Shown here piece by piece: positions 34,559 through 42,960 of a DNA stretch of 64,000 bases (the first letter of the stretch is position 1; every line of letters begins with the position of its first letter). The position numbers were made by a program, and so were the translations under genes. The stretch is from Candidatus Bathyarchaeota archaeon. Its GTDB lineage: Archaea; Thermoproteota; Bathyarchaeia; Bathyarchaeales; UBA233. The notes beneath the pieces were generated by a model. The model searched no databases. It had not been told where the DNA came from and was given only the letters and a program-made list of their open reading frames with translations. The stretch is from the NCBI GenBank assembly GCA_025057795.1, contig JANXEP010000068.1, positions 62,001 through 126,000 of the forward strand, written 5' to 3'.

Positions 34559-34936
34559 ATGCCGAAACATAATGATTTAGAACAGAAAGCTTTACAGATA
34601 ATAATGAGTGCCGGAAACGAGGGGTTGCTTCAGTCTGAACTATGGAGGAAGCTTGGGGCAAGTAGCAGGGAAGGCTCAAGAATAGCCCTAAAACTTGAAA
34701 ATAGGGGTGTTATACGCAGAGAAAAGGAACTGTACGAGGGAAGGTGGACGTATAGGCTTTACCCGAAAAGGCTTCCGGCATCTCTAAACTCCATCTTAGA
34801 CTGCCCTTGCATGATGTGCCCAGACAGCCAAAGATGCGCGCCAACTGGCGCTATAACCCCTCAAAACTGCGAAAAACTAACCGAGTGGCTTCTACGACTA
34901 GCTCAGAACGAGTATAAGACGTTAGGTGACAGCTAG
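34559..34936 (+). CDS. Winged-helix protein with [4Fe-4S]-like Cys cluster (archaeal RPC34-like)
   Basis: 125 residues. An N-terminal winged helix (about 5-65; GLLQSELWRKLGASSREGSRIALKLENRG in outline) is followed by a four-Cys element: CPCMMCPDSQRC and a later QNC. This layout, one winged helix plus a C-terminal Fe-S site, is that of the archaeal relatives of RNA polymerase III subunit RPC34/hRPC39 described from Crenarchaeota and Thaumarchaeota. It is followed two bases later by rlmE, so they are coupled. A role in transcription is inferred; an unrelated B-block/TFIIIC-like regulator is the alternative. Confidence 0.7.
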   Translation: MPKHNDLEQKALQIIMSAGNEGLLQSELWRKLGASSREGSRIALKLENRGVIRREKELYEGRWTYRLYPKRLPASLNSILDCPCMMCPDSQRCAPTGAITPQNCEKLTEWLLRLAQNEYKTLGDS

Positions 34937-34938
34937 TT

Positions 34939-35556
34939 TTGCCTAGGGCTTGGCTTCAAGAAAGGAAAAGAGACTACTATTATAGAAAGGCTAAGGAAGA
35001 AAAATACCGCTCAAGGGCAGCATACAAGCTCCTCCAAGCTGTTGAAAAGTATCACTTCATTAAAAGGGGCGACGCGGTTGTTGACTTGGGCGCCGCGCCA
35101 GGCGGTTGGACTCAAGCTGCGAGGAAGATAGTTGGGAAAGAGGGCTTCGTTTTAGGAGTTGATCTAAAGCCTATCGAACCATTCCCAGAAAATAATGTTC
35201 GAACCATAATAGGCGACATTACCGAACCAGAAATAACGCAGCAGATTTTGGAGATGCTTCCGAGAAAAGCGGATGTTGTAATTTCAGATGTATCGCCGAA
35301 CATTTCAGGCGTATGGGAGGTAGACCACGCTCGCCAAATATACTGTGCACACAAAGCGTTAGAAATAGCCCTGAAAATCCTCAAGCCGCGTGGACACTTT
35401 TTCGTAAAAGTTTTTCATGGAGATATGCTGGACGACTACATTAAAAAAGTGAGGAAAAATTTTGAGGATGTGAGGATTGTAAAGCCTAAAGCTAGCAGGG
35501 CTAAAAGTTCAGAAATGTTTGTTCTGGGAATGTTTCTAAAGAGATTTGAGGAATAG
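34939..35556 (+). CDS. rlmE: rRNA 2'-O-ribose methyltransferase RlmE/FtsJ family
   Basis: 205 residues from TTG 34939, right after the preceding stop. SAM-binding VVDLGAAPGGWTQAA and the acidic loop VDLKPIEP are clear. The catalytic K-D-K-E set is seen as Lys in RSRAAYKLL, Asp in ISDVSPNISG, Lys in FFVKVFHG and Glu in SSEMFVLG. The target in archaea may be 23S rRNA or tRNA. It forms an operon with the RPC34-like gene. Confidence 0.93.
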   Translation: MPRAWLQERKRDYYYRKAKEEKYRSRAAYKLLQAVEKYHFIKRGDAVVDLGAAPGGWTQAARKIVGKEGFVLGVDLKPIEPFPENNVRTIIGDITEPEITQQILEMLPRKADVVISDVSPNISGVWEVDHARQIYCAHKALEIALKILKPRGHFFVKVFHGDMLDDYIKKVRKNFEDVRIVKPKASRAKSSEMFVLGMFLKRFEE

Positions 35557-35603
35557 CGGTAGAGCTAAATTCCCCTAAGCCTAATAGAGCCGTGTGAGGG
35601 AAG

Positions 35604-36293
35604 TTGAGGATAATTGCGGCGGATTCCTCATCCGCCATTTTGAACGAAAAATTTGAGCCTGTATCCATTGTTGCCACCGCAGCTGTACTTGTCAACAAGC
35701 CTTACAGGGAGCCAAACAATTGTCTAGCTGAACCCATTTTCACAAGCGCTGGAAACAGCCATGATGTCATAGTGCACGAGGCAGAACTTTGCAAAAACCT
35801 CCTTGAACGGGTTAAAGCTGAAGTCGTGCACCTTGACATATCTCTTGGAGCCGTCCCTGTTGAGCAGCTTTCGCCGATCCAGTTTTCGAACATGAGAGTT
35901 TCCGGAAAGGCAAAGAGCCACCTCTTAAAGATTTTGCCTAAATTAAGGAAAGTTGCTGGTGAAATCACACAGAAATATGGTGTTGAGGTTTTGGCAATAG
36001 GCAAAGAAAGCATTCCGGTGAGAATTGCGGAGTTGACTGCTGGAGCCCACGCCATAATATACGCCTCAAACAAAGCCTTAACGGAGAGACATCCCATAAC
36101 GCTGGGTTTGCCCTCAAAATGCCAGCCTAAAATTGGAGATAACCGTGTATATGTATATTCGCTCATGGCAGGGGAACATGATGTTAGAGGATTTGCAGAA
36201 AATAATGGCGACGTTTTTGAAAAAGTTAATATCGTGGAAATGCTAAACCCTTTTGCAAGGGGATTTAGAGCTCTTAAAATAAGTCCGAAATGA
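35604..36293 (+). CDS. Conserved archaeal protein, possibly DUF4152/RNase H-like fold
   Basis: 229 residues from TTG 35604, with GAGGGAAG directly upstream. The beginning MRIIAADSSSAIL has an Asp at the end of the first strand as in RNase H-like folds, and VHEAELCKNLLERVKAEVVHLDISLG gives a second acidic cluster. Size and pattern recall archaeal DUF4152 proteins, but I cannot confirm this by eye. No membrane segment or signal peptide. It overlaps the SpoIIM-like gene by four bases (ATGA). Confidence 0.6.
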   Translation: MRIIAADSSSAILNEKFEPVSIVATAAVLVNKPYREPNNCLAEPIFTSAGNSHDVIVHEAELCKNLLERVKAEVVHLDISLGAVPVEQLSPIQFSNMRVSGKAKSHLLKILPKLRKVAGEITQKYGVEVLAIGKESIPVRIAELTAGAHAIIYASNKALTERHPITLGLPSKCQPKIGDNRVYVYSLMAGEHDVRGFAENNGDVFEKVNIVEMLNPFARGFRALKISPK

Positions 36294-36865
36294 TAAAAGT
36301 TGAGGAGTCAGTTCTGGTGTTCCAGTTTTGGAAAAACACTCCAGCAAAAATGAAGAGAATCGTAACAATAATTGTTTTTTTCTTTATTTCGATAATTGTA
36401 ACGATTGCGGGTACGTTGACCCCCCTTAGCGCTGAGGAGGCAGCTAAAAGGAGTGAAGACCTTAAGCAAATACGAGATTTAGCCTCGGATGCTGGAGTAA
36501 CCTTCATTTTCGGAAACAATTTTATGCTGTGCCTTTCATTTTTCATTCCAATCCTCGGCATAATTTTTGGATGCTATGTGTTGTATAATACGGGCCTCAT
36601 GATTGCCGCTGAAAGCATGGGATTGGGAATGTCTCCACTTTTGAGTTTTCTCTTGCTGCTCATTTTTCCATTTGCGTGGCTTGAGTTTTTGGCTTACTCC
36701 GCAGCCTTTGCTCAGAGTGTTTGGTTAACTTGGCGCATCATAAGGCATAAAGCAAGAATGGAACTTGTAAACACTTGCATCATGATTACCATCTGCGCGG
36801 TAATATTGTTGGCTGCCGCATTTGTAGAAATGTTTTTTATCGAGTTGCTCAGTCCCGAGATTTAA
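36290..36865 (+). CDS. SpoIIM-family (DUF95) membrane protein
   Basis: 191 residues with four or five membrane helices (about 24-42, 75-103, 115-140 and 160-186). FGNNFMLCLSFFIPILG and the helix with PFAWLEFLAYSAAFAQS match the stage II sporulation M/DUF95 family, with FGNN and the Pro-x-x-x-x-Glu helix. Archaea do not sporulate, and the family role here is unknown. It is translationally coupled to the preceding gene, and its last 17 bases overlap the convergent nadC. Confidence 0.78.
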   Translation: MIKVEESVLVFQFWKNTPAKMKRIVTIIVFFFISIIVTIAGTLTPLSAEEAAKRSEDLKQIRDLASDAGVTFIFGNNFMLCLSFFIPILGIIFGCYVLYNTGLMIAAESMGLGMSPLLSFLLLLIFPFAWLEFLAYSAAFAQSVWLTWRIIRHKARMELVNTCIMITICAVILLAAAFVEMFFIELLSPEI

Positions 36866-37718
36866 AACCGATGAGTTCCAGACTCACATCCAGCGCCCTT
36901 ACACTGTGGGTTATTTCTCCCAGACTTATTATGTCCACCCCTTCCGAAGCGTAGTCCAAAACGTTATCAACAGTGATTCCGCCGCTGGCTTCTAGGAGAA
37001 CTTTCCCGAAAAGTCCCTCTTTTTTAAGAATTTTGACAACTTCTTTTATTTTTTCAGGTGAAAAATTGTCCAGCATAATTATGTCTGCGCCGGCCTTTGC
37101 CGCATCCAAAGCATCTTTTACATCTGCTGCTTCAACTTCTATCTTTTTGCTGAAAGAAGCTTTTTCTTTAGCCATTTTAACCGCCTTTTCAATGCTTCCA
37201 ACTATTGCTATGTGATTGTCTTTTATCAGAATCATGTCGTCGAGGTGAAGCCTGTGAGGGTCGCCTCCGCCTACGAGGACTGCTTTCTTATCAAAGTATA
37301 GTAGTCCAGGCGCGGTTTTCCTTGTGCAGGCGATTCTTGTTTTGTACCCGGCTTTTCTGATATTCTCAACCAGCTTTCCGGTGGTTGTGGCTATACCGCT
37401 CATTCTGGAGACCAAGTTTAAAAGAGTGCGCTCAACGGAAAGTATGGTTCGGGCGTCTCCGGAAATTCTCATTAAAACTTGTTCAGGTTTTATTTTGTCT
37501 CCGTCCTTAACGTAAGCCTCAAATTTTAAACCAAAACTCTCTAGGAGCACTTGAGCTTCTTCGATGCCAGCGGCTACACCTGCCTCCTTTGCTATAACCT
37601 CTGCCTCCGCGACAGTTCCTTCGTCAACCATTAAGGCGGAGGTTATGTCTCCTTGTCCAACATCCTCGGCAACTAGCCGCACAAGTTTCTCTTCTAAAAT
37701 TTTCCTAGGCAAGAACAT
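36849..37718 (-). CDS. nadC: Nicotinate-nucleotide pyrophosphorylase (quinolinate phosphoribosyltransferase)
   Basis: 289 residues. It converts quinolinate and PRPP to nicotinate mononucleotide in de novo NAD synthesis. Active-site segments: RTLLNLVSRMSGIAT, ACTRKTAPGLLYFDKKAV with the Arg-Lys substrate site, GGGDPHRLHLDDMILIKDNH, and EASGGI near the end. nadA and nadB are not adjacent, but nadM lies 3 kb downstream. The convergent neighbour overlaps it by 17 bases. Confidence 0.94.
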   Translation of the reverse strand: MFLPRKILEEKLVRLVAEDVGQGDITSALMVDEGTVAEAEVIAKEAGVAAGIEEAQVLLESFGLKFEAYVKDGDKIKPEQVLMRISGDARTILSVERTLLNLVSRMSGIATTTGKLVENIRKAGYKTRIACTRKTAPGLLYFDKKAVLVGGGDPHRLHLDDMILIKDNHIAIVGSIEKAVKMAKEKASFSKKIEVEAADVKDALDAAKAGADIIMLDNFSPEKIKEVVKILKKEGLFGKVLLEASGGITVDNVLDYASEGVDIISLGEITHSVRALDVSLELIGFKSRD

Positions 37719-37782
37719 ATGCTTATCATTTTCTCATCAATCAGAGACTTCTTATTTAACAGTTTTGGGATAACCAAAATAA

Positions 37783-38943
37783 ATGTCAGTTATGTTCTTT
37801 TCGGTTATGCGAGTGATGCTTAGCTGTAGCGAGTTGGGATTAGGGCATGTTTCAAGGCTAATACTGCTGGGGAAAAAGCTTGAAGCGAAAGGGCATGAAT
37901 TGTTTCTTTTTTCCGGCGGAGCAGCATATGAGCTTCTAAAAAGGGAGTTTAGAAACGTTTACCATTGCACACCAGTGGCTTGGTACGAAAACGCGCGCGG
38001 GATAAGTGTTTCAGCTTCGCTTTTTAACATTTTATTTCCCCTTCCATACTTTAACCGAGGAAAAGTTGAAATGAAAACTCCAAGTGGAATAGAGACTATA
38101 CACCGCTATTACGACCTCAGAAGGAATATTAGGAAAATCAGGCCGAACTTGATTGTTTCAGACGGCGATTTACATGTGCTACGTCTCGCGCATAGATGGA
38201 AATTTAGTGCAGTATACGTTACGAATGTTATTCGGCCAAGCTATCGTTTTAATCCGCTACTTATTCCGGGCGAAAGGTTTACGGAGCGTTATGTTAAAAA
38301 ATGTTCTAAAATAATAATTCCAGATAACCCGCCGCCTTACACTGTTTGCGAGTATAATTTGGGCAACTTGGACGATGCTGAGGTTAAGGATAAAGTAGAG
38401 TTTGTCGGCAGCTTCATTGACGTGACGCCTACGGAGGGTTTAGAAAACCACATTTTTGCACCAGTAAGCGGCCCTCTTGGAACAAGAGCAAAACTGAGGC
38501 GAGTTGTGATTCCAGTTTTAAGCAGACTGAAGGCTAAGAGCATAGTAAGCTTAGGAGAGCATGGAGATAAAAGCGTAACAAGAATTGGAAACTGCACCAT
38601 ATTTTCGTGGTTATCGACTCAAGAAAGGCATGAGTTTATGGCAAACGCTAAACTGGTGATCTTCAGCGGAGGGCACGCGACATGCTTTGAAGTCATTAAA
38701 CATGTAAAGCCGAGCATTTGTATTCCAACACAGCCTGAGCAATGGGCGAATGCAAAGAAAATGCAGGATATGGGATGCTCCATGATTGCGGAAAACAGAA
38801 CGCAGTTGGCGCAGGCGATTCAAGAAATGGAGGAGAAAACAGAGTTTTACAAGCGTAACATGAAAAGATTAAACCAGTACTCGTGCAAGTTTAAAGGTGT
38901 GGAAAACGCTGTAAAAATAATTGAAGCTGCTGCGGGTTCTTAA
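37783..38943 (+). CDS. GT-B glycosyltransferase, MurG/GT28-like
   Basis: 386 residues. The N-terminal SCSELGLGHVSRLILLGKKL carries the Gly-x-Gly-His nucleotide-sugar-transferase loop, and the C-terminal IFSGGHATCFEVIKHVKPSICIP is the GT28-type donor-binding motif with GGH. No membrane helix is predicted. The acceptor is unknown; lipid or protein glycosylation is likely in archaea. Several in-frame starts exist (37783, 37795, 37807); the last gives the usual N-terminus. The end overlaps the convergent AMMECR1 gene by four bases. Confidence 0.78.
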   Translation: MSVMFFSVMRVMLSCSELGLGHVSRLILLGKKLEAKGHELFLFSGGAAYELLKREFRNVYHCTPVAWYENARGISVSASLFNILFPLPYFNRGKVEMKTPSGIETIHRYYDLRRNIRKIRPNLIVSDGDLHVLRLAHRWKFSAVYVTNVIRPSYRFNPLLIPGERFTERYVKKCSKIIIPDNPPPYTVCEYNLGNLDDAEVKDKVEFVGSFIDVTPTEGLENHIFAPVSGPLGTRAKLRRVVIPVLSRLKAKSIVSLGEHGDKSVTRIGNCTIFSWLSTQERHEFMANAKLVIFSGGHATCFEVIKHVKPSICIPTQPEQWANAKKMQDMGCSMIAENRTQLAQAIQEMEEKTEFYKRNMKRLNQYSCKFKGVENAVKIIEAAAGS

Positions 38944-39581
38944 CCCTGCATGGGGAGAGCTTTCCTCTTAACTTCACCTTTCGGTTTTTCCTCTTCAAAG
39001 ATTATGGCTTGAAACTTGTAAATCTTCGTGTCTTTTAAAAGCCAGCAGTCAGGGGGCAAACCAGCCTTGACGCAGCATTGACATAGAAACTCCTCCTCAT
39101 CCCAATTCCATTCCACGGGCACTTGAGGCAGAAGCAACCCCTTGTAAAAGCCCCTTTCAACGATTAGCCCGTCTAACCCCACTTTGATTTTAGAAGGGTA
39201 TTCGCTTGCTTTCTCCACGTTTATAAGCTGTGGGGGTGTTAAAACGCTTACTTCAAAAATTACCTTGTCTAATTCGCTTAGGGAAAGCGGGTAAAAACGC
39301 GGGTCTTGAGTTGCAGAACTTATGGCAGAGTCGATTACCGCTTTGGCTAGCGGAGTGGTTGGATAGGGGTAGCCAATGCATCCCCTAAGCTCTTTTTCGC
39401 CGTTTTCAACGCTGTTTATTGTAACGAAAACTCCGCAGGGCTGCATCAACTTTTCCGGCAAGCCTTCCGGTACCTTCAAATGCCTTCTATTTTTCAAATA
39501 TTCTTCAACAGCGCTGCGGGCAAGCTTAACGAGAGTTTTTCCTTCCTCTAGGCTTAAATCAAATGGCAAGTGTATGCTCAC
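38940..39581 (-). CDS. AMMECR1 family protein
   Basis: 213 residues from GTG 39581. The hallmark ELRGCIGYPYP (LRGCIG) is present, with VFVTI before it and a Cys pair later (FLCQCCVKAGLPPDCW). The family is universal in archaea and eukaryotes, but its biochemical role is not established. It is next to the proteasome beta gene, 32 bases downstream of its stop and on the same strand. Confidence 0.92.
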   Translation of the reverse strand: MSIHLPFDLSLEEGKTLVKLARSAVEEYLKNRRHLKVPEGLPEKLMQPCGVFVTINSVENGEKELRGCIGYPYPTTPLAKAVIDSAISSATQDPRFYPLSLSELDKVIFEVSVLTPPQLINVEKASEYPSKIKVGLDGLIVERGFYKGLLLPQVPVEWNWDEEEFLCQCCVKAGLPPDCWLLKDTKIYKFQAIIFEEEKPKGEVKRKALPMQG

Positions 39582-39613
39582 CGTTCATATTTTCAATTTG
39601 TACGTCGGGACTG

Positions 39614-40234
39614 TTAGAACTTCATCGACTCTTCGCGGGTTCCATCCTTGGTTATAAGAAGGAAGTCGATGCCGTCTCCGCTCATTATGTCTCTGCTTAT
39701 GGCTGATTTCACCGCTCTAATAACAAGCTCTTTTCCTTCTTCTATGCTTAAGCCTTCCTTATAGCTTTCTTCAAGAACCCCCATTGCGATCTCCGCTCCG
39801 GAACCCACAGCGGCGAATTTGTCAGGGATTACCGAGCCTAAAACGTCCAGCACATAAAGAGAAGCGCCTTCGTCGTCTATTCCTCCAATGATTGTTTGGG
39901 TTATTAAGGGTGCCAGCCTGTTAGCGAAAAGCAGGTTAGACATGAGTTTGGCGACAGACCTGACGGAAATTGGTCTACCAACATCCATGTTGTACAGGTT
40001 CGCGTAAGCCTCCACTTCCCTAACTAAAATTTGCATGTCAGAAACTAGACCCGCGCATGCCGCACCGATATAGTCAGTGATCCTGAACACTTTTTTGCCG
40101 CCGCGGCTGACAACCAAATAGCCGTATGAAACACGTTTTTCAGATGCAAGTATAACTCCATCTCTGCATACTATACCGACGGTTGTTGCTCCAGGAATTG
40201 CCAAGTTTTGGTACTGTTGCCCATCTCTTTCCAT
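39614..40234 (-). CDS. psmB: Proteasome beta subunit with Ala at the Thr1 position (predicted inactive)
   Basis: 206 residues from ATG 40234, with AGGTG six bases upstream; GTG 40243 is a less likely start. Beta subunits form the inner rings of the 20S proteasome and normally mature to expose a catalytic Thr1 in the sequence TTTVG. Here the segment reads PGATTVGIVCRDGV. Aligned without gaps on V4-G5, Glu17 (ASEKR) and Lys33 (GGKKVF), position 1 is Ala16 of the precursor (codon GCA). Glu17, Lys33 and the SGSG-like GSGAE region are otherwise kept. The 15-residue N-terminal extension looks like an uncleaved propeptide. Either a second active beta subunit exists elsewhere, as in Sulfolobus, or this gene is diverged. 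Confidence 0.93.
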   Translation of the reverse strand: MERDGQQYQNLAIPGATTVGIVCRDGVILASEKRVSYGYLVVSRGGKKVFRITDYIGAACAGLVSDMQILVREVEAYANLYNMDVGRPISVRSVAKLMSNLLFANRLAPLITQTIIGGIDDEGASLYVLDVLGSVIPDKFAAVGSGAEIAMGVLEESYKEGLSIEEGKELVIRAVKSAISRDIMSGDGIDFLLITKDGTREESMKF

Positions 40235-40348
40235 AAGGCTCACCTTTTTTCACGTGGATATACAATCACAACCTATTAAACTTAATGTCTATGCGTGGCT
40301 AAATAACAAGCCTTTTATGAAGGCATAATGTCTTAAAAAGCGAATAAA

Positions 40349-40963
40349 ATGATGGTTATTTACGTTAAAAATTTGAATGGCGTCTGGTTTGGAACAGCAT
40401 GCGACAATTCAAGGATTTTTGCCACGGCGTTCGCCTTTGACAAAAACCGACTTTTACGCAATTTACTGAGAAATCTTCCCTTTAATGTCCCCTTTGAATA
40501 TTCAGAGGGTGTCTCCAGCTTCGCCGAGCAGGTACTTGCCTCGCTTAAAGACATTTATTATGGCAAGGACACGCCTAACAATTTTCACCTATTCACGGAT
40601 CACTTGTCAAACTACGCCAGAAAGGTCTTAAGAGTTGTCGCTCTGATTCCAGTAGGATATGTGGCTTCTTATGGTTCTGTTGCAAAGGCGGCTGGGGGAA
40701 GCCCTAGGTCTGTAGGTCGCATTATGGCTTCTAACCCGTTCCCATTGATTATTCCATGCCACAGAGTTATCGCTTCTGGCTTTTCTTTAGGCGGGTATGG
40801 CGAAGGATTGCAGGTCAAGCTGAAAATTCTAAGCCGTGAAAGAAGGGGTTACAGCTCCGAATGGGAGATTTCGATAAATGGGGAGACGTTGTATGTCTTT
40901 CCCGTTGAACTTTTGCTATCTAGGCATAAAGAGGCATATGAGGCTTTTCCAAAACGCAAGTAA
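40349..40963 (+). CDS. ogt: O6-methylguanine-DNA methyltransferase
   Basis: 204 residues. The C-terminal DNA-binding and catalytic domain is typical: PVGYVASYGSVAKAAGGSPRSVGRIMASNP (helix-turn-helix with the Arg finger, in outline) then IIPCHRVIASG with acceptor Cys137. The suicide enzyme transfers an alkyl group from O6-guanine to that Cys. ATG 40349 is doubled (MM). It is divergent from psmB. Confidence 0.93.
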   Translation: MMVIYVKNLNGVWFGTACDNSRIFATAFAFDKNRLLRNLLRNLPFNVPFEYSEGVSSFAEQVLASLKDIYYGKDTPNNFHLFTDHLSNYARKVLRVVALIPVGYVASYGSVAKAAGGSPRSVGRIMASNPFPLIIPCHRVIASGFSLGGYGEGLQVKLKILSRERRGYSSEWEISINGETLYVFPVELLLSRHKEAYEAFPKRK

Positions 40964-41003
40964 TAAAAGCAAGATGTTTAAACCTCAAGAAAGGGTGTGT
41001 TCA

Positions 41004-41528
41004 GTGGTTAAGCGTGGGCTTTTCGTTGGAAGGTTCCAGCCCTTTCATATGGGACACCTAAACGTGGTAGAGGAGATTTTAAAAGAAGTTGATGAGTTGA
41101 TAATTGTTGTTGGCAGCGCCCAGTACAGTCACCGTATGGATAATCCCTTCACGACAGGCGAAAGGCTAATTATGATTCGAAAGGCCTTGGATGAGGCGGG
41201 AATAAACGATAGGCGCATTTGGATTGTGCCTGTCCCAGACGTACACATACACATGGTTTGGGTTTCAGCCGTTGAAGGTTACACCCCCCGCTTTGATGTG
41301 GTGTACTCTAATGAACCACTAACAAGAAGGCTCTTCATGGAAGCCGGTTATGAAGTTAAATCTATCCGCTACCACAAGCGGAATGTTTATTCCGCGACAG
41401 AAATTAGGGAAAGAATGTTGAAAGGTGAAAACTGGGAGGAACTCGTGCCAAAAAGTGTCGCTGAATTCATAAAGGAGATAGGCGGCGTTGAGAGGCTTAA
41501 GGATCTATTCAAAAGCGATAAAGTGTAA
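41004..41528 (+). CDS. nadM: Nicotinamide-nucleotide adenylyltransferase, archaeal NadM
   Basis: 174 residues from GTG 41004, preceded by AAGGGTG with a six-base gap; longer frames to 40878 run into ogt and lack support. The enzyme makes NAD (or deamido-NAD) from the mononucleotide and ATP. The HxGH nucleotidyltransferase motif is in GRFQPFHMGHLNVV (His15 and His18 of this start), and the second motif is YSATEIRERM. The end overlaps the SAM hydrolase gene by 20 bases on the opposite strand. With nadC, two NAD-pathway genes lie within 5 kb. Confidence 0.92.
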   Translation: MVKRGLFVGRFQPFHMGHLNVVEEILKEVDELIIVVGSAQYSHRMDNPFTTGERLIMIRKALDEAGINDRRIWIVPVPDVHIHMVWVSAVEGYTPRFDVVYSNEPLTRRLFMEAGYEVKSIRYHKRNVYSATEIRERMLKGENWEELVPKSVAEFIKEIGGVERLKDLFKSDKV

Positions 41529-42303
41529 CCTTGTCCCCTGACTTTACTTTGAAGGTTTCTGCGGCGTTTCCCCTGTTTATGGAAATTTCCAGGAAATTGT
41601 GACTCCCAACTATTGCAAGGGGCTTTTGCGGTTCCACATCCGCATAGGCCTTGCAAAGTTTTAGGCTTAACGTGAAATCCTTAAGCTTAACCTTGACAAC
41701 ATCTTTAAAGCCCGTCAACGCAAGCTCTTTCTCAGTAAAGTTTGTAACGATGTTTCCAAAACCGTCCACATGAATAACCTCGCCCGTTAACATGTCTCCC
41801 CTTCTAGTTATTTTGGCGAACCTTGGCGTTACAATTTTGCGGATCTCGCGTCCAAAATCTGGAGGCGACACCCCCTTAGAAAGGAATGCTGCAGTTGGAG
41901 CGAATATGTCTCTTCCATGAAAAGTGAAAGATATTTTGGGAAGCATAAATTTGGGATTCGCAATTTCATAAACATGTTTTATGCCTTGCTTAACCGCAGC
42001 CAAAGCCAGAACGCCATTGTCAGGCCCTATGAAAAAACCATTTCCGGCCTCTATAAGTATCGGCTTACGTTTTGTTCCAACGCCGGGATCCACAACTGCC
42101 ACATGGATTGTTCCTTCTGGAAAATATGGCGCCGCAGCGGCCAAAACATATGCACCCATTTTTATGTTAAATTTTTCTATGTTGTGGCTTATGTCAACTA
42201 TTTTTGCTTCCGGGTTTATTTTTAAGATAACGCCTTTCATTTCGGCGACGTAAGGATCTGCCAGTCCAAAGTCTGTGGTTAAAGTTATCAACGGTTTTGC
42301 CAT
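41509..42303 (-). CDS. S-adenosyl-L-methionine hydrolase (adenosine-forming), DUF62 family
   Basis: 264 residues from ATG 42303 (in-frame starts to 42324 are possible). The family cleaves SAM to adenosine and methionine using hydroxide, related to fluorinase and chlorinase. Signature: LTTDFGLADPYVAEMKG with the N-terminal Asp, then VVDPGVGTKRKPI and FIGPDNGVL, and the conserved HVDGFGNIVTN of the second domain. The catalytic Asp-Arg/His triad of hydrolases is compatible with GTKRKP and FTFHGRDIFAP. No halogenase signature is seen. Confidence 0.88.
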   Translation of the reverse strand: MAKPLITLTTDFGLADPYVAEMKGVILKINPEAKIVDISHNIEKFNIKMGAYVLAAAAPYFPEGTIHVAVVDPGVGTKRKPILIEAGNGFFIGPDNGVLALAAVKQGIKHVYEIANPKFMLPKISFTFHGRDIFAPTAAFLSKGVSPPDFGREIRKIVTPRFAKITRRGDMLTGEVIHVDGFGNIVTNFTEKELALTGFKDVVKVKLKDFTLSLKLCKAYADVEPQKPLAIVGSHNFLEISINRGNAAETFKVKSGDKVTLYRF

Positions 42304-42339
42304 GACACTTGTTTCCATATACAATGGCTTACTGTTGTC

Positions 42340-42879
42340 TTATTTTTTGGCTTTCTGTTCAGCGGTGACAGCGTTCTGCAAATAAGCGTTTGTCACCATT
42401 TCCAAAAGTTCCCTTTCCTTCTTGCGTTTCCTCCTTGCGTGAGCATCGACAGCGAACATTAGGACATAGGGTATGAGAAGGTAAACTATCGCTATGAAAG
42501 GATTTTTTAGGAAAACGGCTAAGCTTAAAAAACGTTCGACGGGTACCCCTCCATACGCCTTTAGGACATCGTAAGCTATGAAAGCCAAAAACGTCAAGGT
42601 TAAACAAACTAGAAACTGGATGAGAACGCTTCGTTCCTTCCCAAGCATGATTGATGGGATGACTGATGAAAGAACAAAGACCCATGCAAAGGCAAATACG
42701 AAATTTATCATGTCCACCCTTGAAGTCAACCATGTGCCAAGGAAAGGCCAAAACATGTTGATGTAACTAACCAGTGTTGTAACTGCCACATGCGTGAACA
42801 TCTGATAGCTGACCATCAGAATCCAGGCGACTGAAATATACAGAGGGGTTCCCCAAGCTATTTTTCCCAAGCTTCCCAC
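42340..42879 (-). CDS. Four-helix membrane protein of unknown function
   Basis: 179 residues from GTG 42879. Predicted helices at about 12-35, 57-79, 84-105 and 126-144, followed by a very basic cytoplasmic tail (HARRKRKKERE). I do not recognise a family. It lies 36 bases downstream of the plus-strand-overlapping SAM hydrolase start region and 81 bases from the third MoaD gene on the same strand. Confidence 0.6.
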   Translation of the reverse strand: MGSLGKIAWGTPLYISVAWILMVSYQMFTHVAVTTLVSYINMFWPFLGTWLTSRVDMINFVFAFAWVFVLSSVIPSIMLGKERSVLIQFLVCLTLTFLAFIAYDVLKAYGGVPVERFLSLAVFLKNPFIAIVYLLIPYVLMFAVDAHARRKRKKERELLEMVTNAYLQNAVTAEQKAKK

Positions 42880-42960
42880 TCAAATAGTCTATTAACTGCT
42901 GTCTCGCGTCTTAAATTTTGCGATATAATCATAAACATTCACCAGAAAGCCTCACCGCAA

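Noticed and set aside
41509..42303. Fluorinase or chlorinase
   Set aside because: The sequence follows the common SAM-hydrolase pattern, with no halogenase-specific loop visible.
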